Of a stretch of 64,000 nt of DNA, positions 40,401 through 55,400 are shown one piece after another (within the stretch, counting starts at the first letter, position 1; each line of letters starts with the position of its first letter). The DNA lies in the NCBI RefSeq assembly GCF_004027225.2, contig NC_044277.2, positions 84,456,283-84,520,282 of the forward strand, read 5' to 3'. The notes beneath the pieces are model-generated. The model did not search any database. It was not told the origin of the DNA and saw nothing but the letters and a program-made list of their open reading frames with translations. The translations under genes were made by a program, and so were the position numbers. The stretch comes from Strigops habroptila (taxonomy: Eukaryota; Chordata; Aves; Psittaciformes; Psittacidae).

Positions 40401-43400
40401 TCAGGGGAAGAGAGGAGAAGGCCTTTGAGGTCAGAGGAGAGTTTGTTTCATAACAGGACTGCTCTTCTCATGTTTCCCTGTCCCAGAAGCAGAGTCACTA
40501 GACACTCAGGAATCCAGATCTGATCTTTCATTAACATAAATACAACAAACTTATTCTATTATGTTGTTTTGTTTGGGTTTTTTTTTTTAAATACGAAAAA
40601 TAGGTAACAATTTAGTCTGAAAACACATCAAGAAATGCAAAAGATCTGGCTCCTAGGGAATGCAAATTTTCTTACATTGCATAGCTATACTGTTTATTAA
40701 TCCTGCTGTTTTTTCAAATCAGAGTTTCCTATTTATGGGGTTTTATTACATGTTATACCACTGCCTAACACAGGATGTTCACTGTGGTCATCTGTACAAG
40801 GCCACAAGAGTCCTAACATTTCTGTTCCCTTTTTCTTTGCATTTTAACAATGCAAAGTTAAAGGTAACCTATAGCAGAAGCAGAGGGAAGTTACAGGTGC
40901 AATCAGACCATGTTGACTAAATATTGTCACCCTGTTTTCTGTTCTCAAGTAAGAAATCCAATTAGTGATTGGGACAACTACATGGGGTAAGTGGGAAAGG
41001 TAAGGGTACAAACTCTTGCCTGTCTTCCTTTTTGCTGGACAAGTTTCTAGGAGAGCACTGAGGCTCTCCTGAGGGAAGTGCTTGCTCTGACCACCTGATT
41101 CTGTAAGAAACTAGGTCTGTTTACCAGTGCATGCAGCTGATGTCCTGCATGAGTTGTTCAGAGGATGACCCCTTCTCTTCAGCTTCTGAAGGGTTCCCAC
41201 TCCTACAATGTAGCAGCAGTTGTTTTCACCTGAATGTTCAAGTAGGCAGTTCAGAAGTTCACAAGTAAGTATGAACAGCAGGCAAAACTTTTCCCCAAAG
41301 ACTTTTCAAAGAGTGGTCAGAAACACTTCTGGATGCACATAATGACATCAGATGGTGAAGCATACTGAAACATGACTGCTGTCAGCAAAGGTTGCCTGGC
41401 ACCTGCTCTGGCCGCCTGTGTGGAAGTTCCTTCCTAAGTGGATCATACTTCAGTTCTGGTGTCTTTGGCTTAAAATCCTTCTCATAAAAATAGTGCTGAA
41501 TCCCAAGGCATGGACTTAGCAAAGAGTTAAAGCCTCCGCTTCAGTAGCCTGCAGGTGTGCACTGTAACTGAAATTTAATTTGGAGCAGGTGACAACAGGA
41601 AAGCACAATGTGTGCGAAGAAGTGATACAACTGCTGAGCTTGAGTAGGCAGATTGAGTCCATGGGTTTGACTCTTCTGTACTTTCTGGGAAAAAATACCT
41701 GGCTTTCACACTTGTGAGCTAGTTAAAGCTATCTTGAAGCCATTCTGTTAATACAAGGCTTTCATTCTGGACTCTAAAAAGGCTGACTACTGGAGTTCTT
41801 AAAAGTCTAATGAAAGACTGCATCACACTTTCTGGAAGGAAAAAAAAAAGAGAGAAAACTCTGGTAGTTGCATGAAATCAGGGATTTAAGAGGTAGGACT
41901 GCAGTTGTGTAAGTGATACAATGTGGTAGGGAGGTCAGGCTTCTCGTCAGGCAGCATAGCGCTAATAAAATATTTTTTTCTAAAAAAAGACCCCTAATAA
42001 TAATAAAAAAGATTCCTCAGCATTTTTACAGGCTGAAACACACTCAGCAGTGTAATAGTAATGTGTCAATAATGTCAGACTCTGTTTTATTTAGGCAACT
42101 TCTGTAACACTGGTGTACTTTATTGTTTATTCAAACTGCAGCCTTATCCAGCGCTACATGTTGATAAAATTTCTATGAAAAGAAACTTCTGTCTGGAAAA
42201 AGCTATGGCTGGCCAAAGGAAGCTCTCTTTTTGCTTAGCCAGTTGGCCCAAAGGCTGAGAACTTTAAATCTTACATGATTTTACTTAGCCTGCACATTAA
42301 GGTAGGGAAATAGTGTTTCAGCTGTAAGTGCTGTAATTCAGCTGTGTGTCTTTTGCGTCATTGTGCTCATCAGATGCCCAAACTGACCTCTGAAAGCAGT
42401 TTCCCTGAAGCATTTCTATAAAATAAAAACTTAGCTCATTTTCTCTAGTGAATGATGCAGCTGTTATTTTACTCCTGGCCTGCCTTAAGGAACACTGCTT
42501 CCCAAGAAGAGCACTGAGAAGATTAAAAATGTGCAACATCAGAGTTTCTCCCCCAGTTCTTATGGACTGTTCTAACATCTGGTCACATACTACTTTTTTT
42601 GAGACCCTGCTGGATAGTAAACAGGATCCCATTCACATCAACTCAATTTCTCAGGACTTCTGATCCTTCTCATGGAGTGCATCCTACCTTGCATTGCTCA
42701 CTCAGCTCCATTTAGGCATGCTTTTTGCTGATTCTAGACTGTCTGAAGAGTGTCACAGACTGAAGTGAAAGCACAGGAGAAAGGATATAAGTGTGCAGGG
42801 GTGCATCTGCCAGTGCCACTGCAGGCTCTTGAAGACAAGAGAAGCATCTGCAAGGCAAATTCTGCCCGAACTCCCTCCATCTGCAAGGAAAGTCCTCCCT
42901 TGACTCAATGGTCTCCAGGAAAGCAAGCTCCATGCCACTTGTATGTAGCTGCAAAGAGACTCCATGAAATCTCTGGTGTAAGAGCCTTCCTTAGAAGCTG
43001 ATGACTTCTGAGTGATTTTTATTCCGTTAGCAAAGGCAGGTAACTGTCAGCAAGAGTTCTCTCCCCAGCTTTTGTGTAAGTGGTGATAGAAATATATTTA
43101 GCACACACAAAACATATTATTAAGTTGGTTTTCTTTTTTCCCCCTGGAAATAGTTTAACCTGAAATTTATCACAACATTAAAGCCACAGCTGATGTTCAT
43201 TTTTGGAATTTTCAAGTTGAGCTATTAAAGCTTGATAAAATAAAAAAAAAAGGCTTTATTAAAGAAGATATTGGGTGAATCTCAGCTTGTTTTATATAGT
43301 GGTGTCCTGTCGAGTACCATGGTGCTTTTTAATCTCATCAGGTAATTGAAAATTGAAGAATTGCCACAGAGGATGATTGTAAAGGCTGGGCACTGAATAT

Positions 43401-46400
43401 AGCTTATCTTTGCAGCCCGGTGGCTGGGCATCTGGAATGATCATTTAGTTGAAATATGTGGGAGTTAAAGGAGACAAAAATAGGTGGCGATTGTGATGGC
43501 TTTCAAAGTTCATCTAGAAGGCTGAGAACTTGCCGTGTTTGATTTTGGAATGAACATTCTAGGGGGAAGAAAATAGCTACAAAAGAAGACACGTAGCTAA
43601 AAGGCATTTCTGTTCTAAGAATATCCACCACTGCCATGGTATTAACACATGCACCCTGGGCAAGACAGGAAAATAGCGAGGAAGATTTCTGTGACCTTTA
43701 TTTACGTCATGTCCATTCATTCAGTCATATGAAATTGAGCAGAATGAACTATTTGTATTGATGTAAAGCAAACAGATCAAAGTGGAGAAAAAATGTAATA
43801 CTTCCTGGATTTTAGGGCTTTTTGATATAGAAGTTAAATTTTATGTAACAAGCTTCCTTTGAATTCTTCATCCCTAAAGCATAAAGGTATGCTATGGAAA
43901 TTTGCCAGGCAAAAGTTACAATCTTTTGAAATATCAACAAGTATTCACCAGAATTAGCCAACCCTCCAAATAAAATCAGCTCAAATGACCTCTTCCCTAA
44001 ACGCACTGGTCTCCAGTATATGCATCTCGTGATGTTTTTCCTTCTTCTTCTACGCAGTCCTGGATTCTGACATTCATGCTGAATATGAATGTGCCGTTTA
44101 TGTCACTTTTTTGGCACTGGACTTTCAAGAATAAGAAGAGATGGATCAGGGTATTTTCTGCATTCAGCTTTTTGTACTGATTTACTTAGTTAAAGTCTGC
44201 TTACTTCCAACTCTGGTTGCAGTCATACTGGTAAAAAAAAAGTTTGCTTCAGCAGAGCCTGCCTGGATAAATAACCAATGTCCTGGCTCACCTACAGAAT
44301 GAGTGGGTTCCTGGGTTTGGTGCAGTGCCCTAGCAATGGAGCAGGAGAAAATAATTTCGTAGTGAGGATATGATGGAGAAATAGGCTAATAGTAGTTGTG
44401 GAGAGTGTTTACTGGTATTTAAAAAAAACCCAAACAAACAAAAAACCCTAAATCTTCCTTCCCGCTTCTGCACTCTCAGAGCTGGTCCCACCATAGAAGG
44501 CAGCAGGAACAAACCCACCACAACTGAAAATGAATCAGCAGTAATTCTGCAGAAGAGCACTACATTCCCCTGGCTGTCATACTGGGCCTTCACTAGCCTC
44601 AGTGTTATCTTTGCAGTGTTCTTACAGCAAAGAAAATAGGTTAACTCATAATGAATTCAGAGATAATTGCCTTTGCTTTTTAAAGGTTAGTTTCCTAAAG
44701 CTAGGTGACCACAGACTGACAGCCCGAGACACACATGGAGTTCAACTGCTCTTTCTATTGATACTGCCTGTTGAGAAGGCAGCCACCACTGAGGACATCT
44801 GCGGTATCTGACCAGGGCTCTGATATCATGGGCTAGACGGTAGGTAAGTTTTGCAGCTTGAAAGAAGCTGAGTTATCAGTATGTTTCTTCTGGAGAAGAT
44901 AATACATCCTTTGTAAAACTTCTACCTCCCAACAGGCCAGGCAGCATTGGGGTTCTTCTTCACAGCTCTTTTAAAGATACTTTAATCAATACAGTTTCCC
45001 TTTCTCACTGAAATTACATTTACTGTATTTTTAGTATGTCCTGATGGAGCAAAAGGTGTTACTTACATCCAATTTTCCATATAACCACTTCTAATGACAG
45101 TCTCTTTCAAGTCGTTTCAGCCTATCCATCCTGAATTAACTTTTTTGTAAGAAAAGGCCTTTCGTGGTTTATAAATTTTAATACAGGATGCTAGCTGCCA
45201 GAAAGTTTTGGATTGCAACCAAAGATTTTAACCAGTCTACCCAGCAGATGAAATGAGGTACAGCTCCTGCTGCACCTGGAGACAGTACTTCTTTCATTGC
45301 TCTGTTTCAGAGTTATGACACCTCTGCTTTAGCCTCAGAAAGTCAGGAATTTTCCTTTAAACAGGCTTCCTGGAAATAGAGTTTTAGGCTATTAATGAGT
45401 AATTTATCACACAGTATTTTTCAGCCATAAGAAACTGTGGGTTTTGAGGTTTGTTTTGTTTTTCGTATAGTAAATTTGGGACAGCTAAGCAGAGGTGATA
45501 CTCTTGATGTGATATCTTGACCTCAGGAAATGATGATACTGGCGACCAACCCACAGTGAAAGAACATTGTGTACTTTGATGGTGAAGTGCTTTGAACTTC
45601 AGATTCAGCTGTTAGGCAGACAGATGCTGACTATGATGGCTGTGCAGTTCTTATTCAGCCAAAGAAACCCATTAATAGTGAGAAGCTGTGTGTGAGTTGG
45701 GCATGGGCTTGGCCTTGGTCTGGGTAAATGCTGCACCATGCAGCTTGCAGTGGATTACCTCTCCTGTGCAAATGCTTTTCTACAGGAAAGAGATCTGCAG
45801 AGCTCCAGAGTACGAGGAGTATTAGCCCCCAGAACATGGGTAGTGTTTTCCACTATCATTTTCATCTTCAAAGATCTAGACATATACATATAAATTAACT
45901 TTTTTTCCCCCTGATAAAAGTGGTCATATGAATGCTTGCAGAGAGGCTCAAACTTTGAAGGTGATGGTATATCTAAAAGGCCATTACATGGCATCTGCAG
46001 ATTGATTGCTGAACTGTAACTGGGATCTCTCTGCAGTTTGTTTCAGGGACTTGCTCTCATCATTTATCACTAGGGTATCTCCACGATACTTAGTTACCAG
46101 CGACACTATAGTAAAGGAAGTCAGAATTCATAATTAATTAACAGGTCATAGAGTAGCTGTGCGCAGAGAGCCCTGTGGAGCAGTAAATTCCCTAGCTCTA
46201 CCTCATGAAGTTCAGTGCCAGACTTTTCTTGCTGTATGCTCCTGCCCTGTATAACGCTGTTTCCTTTTCTGACCTTAAGGAGAGTTCCAGACTCGTGTTT
46301 TGGGCAGACCCCAGGGGTGCCATAAGGTTGTATCACTTATGACACAGCATGTCACTTAATCTTAGGCATACATTTGTTTCAGCCCCCACGGTGAGAGTCC

Positions 46401-49400
46401 AACATGACTACTGATAGTAGAAATGCATCATTCTGGATAAATTCCCTGATCCATGTTGATGTCTTTTGGTTGTGAAGAGTGGGAGGAACGAGAAGAGAGG
46501 GAAGAAAATGGTTGTTCTGTTTTACCATGATGGACATCTGTGAACTTTCAGTAAACAGCATGACTTTCTGAATCTGGTTCATAGCTTTCATGCCTGCTTT
46601 CCACTCTGTTTCAGAACTGAGCAGCTGTAAGCTTATATTGTTTCTCAGGGAGCTGTTGTTTTTTACTAGAGAAAGAGCAGACATGCTTTAACTCTCACTT
46701 GTGCACTACTGTATAATTTCTCTGCTCCGTGACTAGCATATAGCAATACTCAAATATTTTAGATAGTTGCTTTCCTATTCTCCAAGTCTAAAGTTGTTTC
46801 TTGTTTCTTGTTTGAGGTTTATTGAGATTTGAATTTTACTGAGATTTCTACTGAAATATTCTGTAAATGATAGAAAGGTCTTTTTAAAAAAACACCTTAC
46901 TTGCACATGATTAAAGGGGCAGCTGCCTTTGCTACGGATGTCTGCAGTTGATGACCACTATCACAATGGAGAAAAATATAAAGACATGATTTATCTGTAA
47001 AACACAATTGATGATCCAGATATAAAAGATATTATTGGAACTTTTCTGCTGGGTCCTATGGCCAGTCCAGCCACAAAATGTGCATCTCTATGGCCAATCT
47101 GAGAATAAAATCTGCATCTCTCTTGGTCAGATTTTCAGAAAAGGATGGGTTTTATTTTTGCTTATGTGAAAAATGCAGAATTAGAATTATGAATTTGAAC
47201 TAGAACTTCATGAAAGTTGGCTATATTCCCTGCCCTTTCTTAGTTTTTATGACAGAATTTTCATTAAGTGGATGAATACAGATGAACCATAGGATAAATG
47301 CTGAAGATAAGAAGATGGTCAAGATTGCTGGAGAGAATTATTTTTTAAGGAAGGAAGAAAAACATGGAAGTTCCAGGTGTATGGGGCAGGGATATTTAGC
47401 GCACAAAATAGACACTGAAAGGAATAAAACTAAGTGACAAGTCAGCAGAAAAGTGAGTGAGTGGTAGAATAGAATAATCTTACAATCATCTTAATTTAAG
47501 TCATATCAATAGTTCTTAAAAGAATTCAGCATCAAAAGAGCAGCAATTGTATGGAAGAAATAAAACTCTTTTGGCAGGTAATTAAATGCCATCCAATTTC
47601 ACAGTTGATTAGCACAATATTATACAGTGCAAGTGTTTGTTATAGCTTTGTGCAAAAATTTCCAGGGTCCAGTGTCAGCCTTTGGGCTGATATTGCCACT
47701 GCCATAGCGGAGTGATCTAGTGTTAATATTCCAAAATGTAATAAAAAGCAATGGTAGGCATATGGGGAATTTCTACAGTATTTCAGTTGGTTGTGTTTCT
47801 TTGTTTTCAATTCTTCAAGGTTAACTACTGCTGCAGCTTTACCCTTGTTTTTCAACAGACATTTTAGCAGTTTTGGTGCTGGGCAAATCCAATGATCATG
47901 ATAGGAATTTGTGAGATGAAAATAAGAAAGCTGATATATGGGCTTATTTTTTGCATTAATGATAGCTACAGTTGCTATGAGATTCAGTCACTAGGAAAAG
48001 TCCATCCAGGTATTAGGTTATTAAAAGTATTTCAGTTTATTTACATATAATATTATTTAATTTCATAAAGTGGCTGTTGTAATAATCCACTGCTCAAAGA
48101 AAAAATTGTTTAAATACTTTAAATAATACTATTTTTTACAGAATAGTATCCCTTAATTCATTCTCACTGAACTCTTGAAAGTTATCTGAATATGAAAGAT
48201 TATTTCCAGTTTCCAGAGCAAGAGGCAGGGTTCACAAATTCCCAGCTGTGAAGAAGTTACTGGCAAGAGGTTTCTGAGCCCAGACAGAAAGCTGATGTTA
48301 GCTTTCTTTCATTTATTCATCTTTTCTAGCCTCTAAACAGCAGTTCTTTCTTCCAGTTCACTTCAGCTTCAGACAGAACTACTAGTACATACTGATGAGT
48401 TTTTAATGAAGCATTTTTATAGTTTGCTTTCTATGTTTTAAAAGTGTCTGGCATTTTTGTGTGGTTGTGGCATAATACTAAATCAGTAGGACTTTACAGA
48501 TGATACTCGATAATAGGATCTTAACTCACAGAGCTTAAAATTTTTATTAGTGTTTATAGTATTGGTTTGAGGTATTTCACATAATGTTTCCCTGGGCAAC
48601 TGTTAGGAGAGATCTAGATGTTTAACATATGTGACTGTTCACTAACATAACACATGATTTTACCATTGCTATCTGTATGTCCTGTCCTGTTCCCCACCCC
48701 CACCCCCCCCGCCTTTTTTATTTTTACAAAATAGTGTTCCTTTTGGAGAGGATCCTTGTGGCTGACAGGTTTCACCTGTGAAAACCCCCACAGATCAAGA
48801 ATCCTAGCTGGATGGGTGGCAAGGTCTAACTAACCTCTTTTTTCGTGTAAGGAGTGTGAGGGACAGGGGGGAAGCTCACTGTGAACTCCTACAGGGATGT
48901 CTCATCCAAAATAAATGGTTGTTCAAACCTGGCCATTTTACAGACATACAAACACCTCTCCTGGAATTTTATGTCTAACAGGGGCTTCTGCAGATGTGAA
49001 ACTGTCAGGAGGGTTTAGTTTTTGTTTCTAACAGAGATGAACAGAAGAAGGCAAAGAGGTTCAAACATAACTGCTCTCTACTAGAACTGACGTGATGATC
49101 TTTGCTTTGGTATTCTTCTCTTTTTTTAACTGCCGTCTTGTACATTATTCTACCCATGAAATAGGGATCCCTAAAATCCCCATTCTTTATCTTCCCCCCC
49201 CCCCCCCGCCATGTTTCCCACTTAAAAATCATTTAACCTTCAGTCCACTCAGAGAATATGCTGTGCACAATAACATATGGTGGTCACCTCTTGGTAATGT
49301 CTGTTATGTAAAGAAGAGATTTCAATCCATGTTTTATGGTCATGCATGGACATAATTCACCTTTCACTCAGAGTAACATGCTGCTCTCAGAAGGTGACAA

Positions 49401-52400
49401 ATGTACCTAGGAACTTTTTTCCTTTATTAACCTGTGGTAACTGGAGAACAAGCTCCTGAATTAGCTTATCAACACTGACCACATGTTGAGCTATAAATGG
49501 CTGTGGGAGAATGCTTTTGGAAACTTTTGAAAACTTAAGATGTGATTGACTCTATAAGACATCTTTGGCACCTATAAATAAAGAGAAGACCTTTCATATT
49601 CTTCATTTAGTGAACAGATGAAATTTTGAAAGGCTGTTTAGTGTGTTGGATATTCAGAAGTCACTGTGTGCTTTACTTAATTAAGTAAAGCCTCATGCTC
49701 CCCATTTAAAGGATGGAGAAACTGGGCTTGGCAAAAGAAGTAATACACTGGGATCACAAAAGAAGCTCTTGATCCTTTGAGTAGAGTAGTGGTCTGGCTG
49801 TTTTCCAACCAGCTGGCTGACTACATTTTGATTTCTGTAAGAGGTACAGCGCAAGTGCAGGCTGACCTGCACTTGGTCATGTGTGGTCAATCTATGACAG
49901 TCATTTGTCTAAGGCAGCCTTTTCTTTGTATTTCTCCATCAAGATGATCCATACCAATTTGCTTTTTGTTCGTTTGTAGACTATAGTTGACTTGAGATGA
50001 GAAGTTCTGGTTTTATTCTTTCTTTAATTCTGTTTGTATTTTTCTAACCTACATGAAAAATGTTCAACAATTCAGACTTACACCTGAAAGAATCCTGTTC
50101 CCAGTCATGACATTTCTTCTTTGTCCAATGTTGTCTTTTTCAGAGAAATGAAGGCCTTTTGCAAAAGCAAAGCCTAAACAAACTGTTTGAGTGATGAGTA
50201 CTAATCACTGGTTTGAGGTGTTTACTGTCAGGCAAACAAAGCCAAGAACTGAGTCTCTCTGTCAAACTTTGTGAATTTGTATGACCAGATAATAGCAAAA
50301 CATAGAGCTTCTTCGTTTGTGGCAAATCAGTACAGTCTCAATAAATACAGAAGTAAATTAAAATATATGCTATGAAGATAATTGCTTGGGTATGAAGAGC
50401 TAGCTGTGTGGTCACTGAAATATATGGTAGAGAAAGGGGCTCTGAGTTTTTCAAATATCTTCATTCCAGTCTCTCCTCCTTTTACTTACTTTACTGTATT
50501 TGTTTTCTAACAGCTCTATTGACTTCTTTCCTGACATTAGAGGCTTTTCCAGCAACAAAGGTTTTCACCTGAAAAGTTCTCCTTAAGATACAGTAATTTC
50601 TGGCAGCCGCATTTAAGGTCCTTGTAAAGACCCTTATTCTCTTCAGAGCAGGGATCACATTACATACTCATACTACTTTTGAAAAGCAACACCACCACTG
50701 CCAAAGCGTTTCTACCCTTAGAGACTTCTCATGTATTGTGTAGCCTTTTTGCTGTCGGATTCCGTTGGAGTGCAAATAGTTCAGTCCCTGCTAGGGCTGA
50801 TGTCACTGAACTGAGTGCATTTAGGATGTGCATCTCTATATTCACTTTATTTGGAAACTGACATATATATATTCAAAATTATATATAGATACATATATTT
50901 AAAAAAAAAGAAAAAAAAAGGATCAAAGGCATTTTTCTTCCTAAATAATTTGGGTGTCTTTTTCCTCTGTTTTAGTCAAATATATGAGAGTAGTTTATAA
51001 ATCAGTTTAGCTGGAGTTGCCAAGCTTGGCTGTATATCTGAGCAGTCTGGATGTGAAGCCTTTGCAACTGATATTGTCCTCAAGCAGCTGATCATCAGAG
51101 CATTTCCTTCCCCTACCAAACCCAGCAAAATGAGCGCATCAAGCAGGCAGAGCTCTTCTACGTCTATGGTCAACAACTTGGCCAAAATATTCGACCCAAA
51201 TGCTTTACAAAACCAAGGGCCTGATAATGGAATGGAACCCCCCCAGATTCTTCATGTTGCAAGCAGTAATGTCAGCACATCTGAAAGTTTTAACATCATG
51301 GATCTGAAGTTTGCCTCCCTTGAACAGAAAATAGATAAGCTGTTGACTCTGCAAGACAATGTTCTTAAGAAGCTTAACAGCGTTTCCCAAGAAATCTGTT
51401 GCATTGAAAAAGACATTGAGATTGTAAAGGCGGAAACAAGTGAACCTGGATCAAGGATGGAAAGAAACAAAAGTCTGAGAAGTAATGACATGAAGAGGTT
51501 TTGCCTTAAAATGAAAAAATCTCTTTCTAATATGAACAGGAATGCAGAGCAGCAGGTTAAAAGACTAAATGGACTGGAACAAAGTGTTTCTGGATTACAG
51601 AAGCTTGTAGGGCCTCTGGTGGAGAAGGTTAAAACATTAGTAATTCGTAATTCAAGTGTAAAACACCATGTTCAAAAACGTAAACTTTGCAAGGCAGGTG
51701 ATTATACAAAAGGAGCTGGACATGTTTTTAGGATGCACATATTCTCGGAGACAACAGCTGATGCGCTGCTCAAGAAGAAAAGTGAAAAGGTGAGCCCAGG
51801 TTTGTGCTTCATCTTGTCAGGAATCGTTGCAAGCTGCAGATATGTTCTGCTATATGCTTAGCTTTTTGTTCCACTAACACGTAAGAGAGAACAACCAATA
51901 ACCTCTAAAAATGAAAAGTATTGGAAAAAACCAAGGAAGTTTCAGTGGAAAAGATATAGAAAATCTGCTTAGTGATAAATATATTTTTTTTTTTCAAATT
52001 ATTTCTTTACAGTTGTCAAACATAACTATTGGTCACTGATATGGGTAACAAAGATTGACACACACTTCAGGAGGCTGGGGTTCTGGCCATACATTTTACT
52101 GTAATCCTCTCTGGATTTATAATTATCTGGGAGAATCGAGTTGCAGCATGTTATTTGCAATAGGGTCTAGAGCGTTGTGAAGCTAGTAAAAATCCTTCTT
52201 GGGTCAGGGCATGTACATACGTATGTTGTTTATTTCAAAGAACATCTTAAGTGTGCTGTTCCGATCTGGTATTTTTTGAACATTGGTGGGGAGAGGAGGA
52301 CTTCTAAACAAGGATCTGAGGTAGGGTTACCGTAATTGGAGCTGCAGCTTGTGTAAACTTCCTCAGGGGAAAAAATGCCTGTGTCACTGTAACAGGAGTT

Positions 52401-55400
52401 TCATCGTGTTCTTTACAGGTCAGATTAAAAGTCCACAAAAATCTCTTGAAAGGCTCCATTGATTATAAAGGGCTCTTGTAAGGCAGTTTGACTATTCGTT
52501 ATTTGGTAAAGAAGCCCAATAGCATTTGAAATGTAAGGGATTTCTTCTGACAAAGTATGTTAATATTTAATTAATCTACAGTGAGCCAAAATGGTTGTCT
52601 TTCATATTTTTTTCCACTTTGCTTTACTTCCCCCCACCCTGAAAGAAGAAACAAACAGGCTTTACTCTTTAATTCATTTAAAGAATAATTCTTGAGTTTG
52701 TTTTTCTAATGTTTTTGAGCAGGAAAAACATCATGTGAAGGTATTATTGGAAATGGCATTTCTTGAAAAAAGAAGCACCTGATATTAATCAGACTGGTCA
52801 GGTCATCAAACCAGGTGCTTTTCAGCTTGGTTACTCTTAGGCAGCCCACTTCTCAGATAGACCAGAAACATTTGAGCCATTGTAGGCAACTATAAAAATA
52901 GAAGTCAGCGCCGGGTAGCAGCAGAGGAGCATCTTGTAAAGCTCTGTCAGCTGAACTGGCCGATCTACCACTATGTAAACATATAAAATGTGCAGCCTTA
53001 TTTCCAGAGCATCATTAACTGAAGGGGAAAGCTGCTGCCCTGCTAAAGGAGACTGACAACAAAAGAGATATTTACAGGCCCTTCTTGAACATCAGATTGG
53101 ACTGGTTTCAATAAAGAGAAGTTTTCTTGTTTTGTACCATTACTTTGATAAGAAAGATTACCCATTGTAAGCATCTGAGTTTAGGGCTTCTTTTACTTTT
53201 CAAAACACCAATGAAAATATCTTCTATAAAATTCCCATCATAATGAGACCCACAGGTCATCTCTGTAGTGCTGCGATCACTGCAGTTTGTGGTAAAGCTC
53301 TGTCTCAGTGAAATTACATGTTCATCTAAACTATTTCTAAATACAAACAGAATCAGGCCTGGAATGCTAATGAACCGGCAGCAGGTAGATGCAAGGCTCT
53401 CCTTGCTAGAGACTCAGCCTAAGAGAAAGGAGAGGACTGTGCAGGATTTGCCGGTGAGTTTGTGTGAGCCAGTGGGTGTAGTGGAAGAGGCAGGTCAGGG
53501 GAGGAGGCCATGCTCCTGGCAGGCCAGAGGGGAGCCAGGATGGCAGAGATGCAGTGCCCAGTGGAGAGTTCAGAGCTATGAAGGGTCTGGTAGTGGAACA
53601 TGATGGAAACAGAGGCAGCCTGCTTACAAGGACCCAAAGAGGAAAGGGGCGAGCAGACTCTGCTTTTTCCAACAGCAGGTCCATTTGTAATCCCCTCACT
53701 GATTCATTTTCGAATGGTGATGTTGAGTGGACTTGGTAGAAGCTTGTCTAGCATGTGGGCTTAGGAAAGGCGGCACAAGCATGTCTGGAATCATGCTGGT
53801 GATATTATTACATTGTTAATATTTTGTTTGTTTTATGAGATAGCATACATATGTTAGCTTGTCATTGCCTTCCTCTCTGTGCGTTTGATTTATTAGTAAA
53901 GGACCATCATAAAATTACCAAGCTATCTTGTGAACAACAGCTGGCTTTAGTAAACAGTCATCTTGGGTTTAAATAAAAACAGACTTGAAGTCAGCCCTGC
54001 ATTAAGAATAATGCAGCATGGTATGATATTCAGCAGAGACTGCTGAGCTTGGCTGCCAGCTTAGTAGGAGCCCATATTTACTGGTGTTCGGGGCAAAGAA
54101 AGTCTCCTTTGTGTGGCAGAGTAGTAACAGCATCTCTGAGCACGTTAGTGAAAAGACTGGTCCATGAGACACTGTGAAGTTGGTTGTGTGTGCCTCTGCC
54201 TGCCACATATTCAAACTGGATTTACAAAGTTTTGAGTTGTGAGAAAAGCAAAAATAAAAGCAAAGGAATAGAGAAATACGGATTTCACCCTTGCAGAGTT
54301 TTACACCTGAAGTGTACCACTGGTACCTGGTGGCATAACAATGAACAAATCTACTTGATTATGCAGAAATCATTCCTTGCTTCTGTTAACACAATCCTTA
54401 TCACTGTTTCCAGTCCCCACCTGATGACAATTTTGATCCTGCAGAAGTGCAGGCTGTCTGGCAGTAAGACCAGTGTCTCTTTTATCCTACGTGGACTCTG
54501 TATGACAAGACTGAGCAACCCTTCAGTGACTTTAAACATACACAGTCCTATTCTGTTCCTTACAGCCATGAACAAGGTGATCCATTCACTACAGTTAATT
54601 TGGAAAGACAGTACCCACTTCAGTGCATTGCTGGAGATGGTCAGATGTTTTGGATGATGTGTCTATTTGTCATCTACCCTGCCCCAGCTACAAGCAAATT
54701 GCATCTCTTAGTTCTAGTGACTAAGATGTCTGACAAAAACTTGGCTGTCCCAGCCCAGTTCTTCAAAATAATCCAATAATTCATAATTACTAGTAGATAG
54801 TGCAATAATTGGCTGTGGATACATCTGGATAAGGAAGTGGATACTGTTTACATACTGTTTAATCACCTGCCTTCCCATCCTTTCCTCTCTAGAGAGGTGC
54901 TGCCCTTTATTAATTGTAGGATTCTTTTTTAAGTTTTCCTAACTAACTGACTCGTTTTACAGAGCTGAATTAAGTAGAGAGCAGTGGAAAAGGCAGAACA
55001 ACAGGAAGGGAAGAGGAGGAACGGGAGAGAGGTAAAGAAGGGGTGATAAGCAGCTGGGGTGTGTAATCTCTCTTCTGGCTTCAGCAGCAGTAGGACAGTT
55101 TCCAAATCATAGGCTCCACAGGGACTTTTTGTGCTCTCACAACATATAGGGATCACTCTCCTCTGAAGCAAAATTCCTGCTTTCCTGCCTTTTACTGCCA
55201 TCCTGAAATACCTCCACTGCCTTGTACAGGAGGTTAGTTTATGTCTGTCTTGGGTTGGAGTTATAATATTGTGTAGCCTGCAGACACTTCATGCTTTGTC
55301 AGTGCTGCCAAATATCTCCAAGCCGTTTTCCACTGAGTGCAGCGTGACCCTATCACCACATGGCTGAGAGAAGTAGCATGTATTACTTGTCATTTTAAGT

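Larger units (their letters stand above)
19455..50975 (+). other. MYLK4 intron between exon 1a and the exon 1b region (31.5 kb)
   Basis: This is long, AT-rich, CpG-poor intronic sequence. It holds two small CpG-enriched islands with CTCF-like motifs (near 21.8 and 26.5 kb), diverged repeats (31.5, 40.2 and 49.7 kb), an AT-rich tract (39990-40070), C-runs (24665, 48692, 49194), a 22-bp palindrome (49670-49691) and a protein-like minus-strand segment (23898-24083). The remaining short ORFs lack splice or family support. No other gene was found. Confidence 0.75.

Noticed and set aside
54184..54657. 157-codon plus-strand ORF
   Set aside because: No family resemblance, no exon-like flanks and an uneven composition; within what 64 kb of intron can give by chance.
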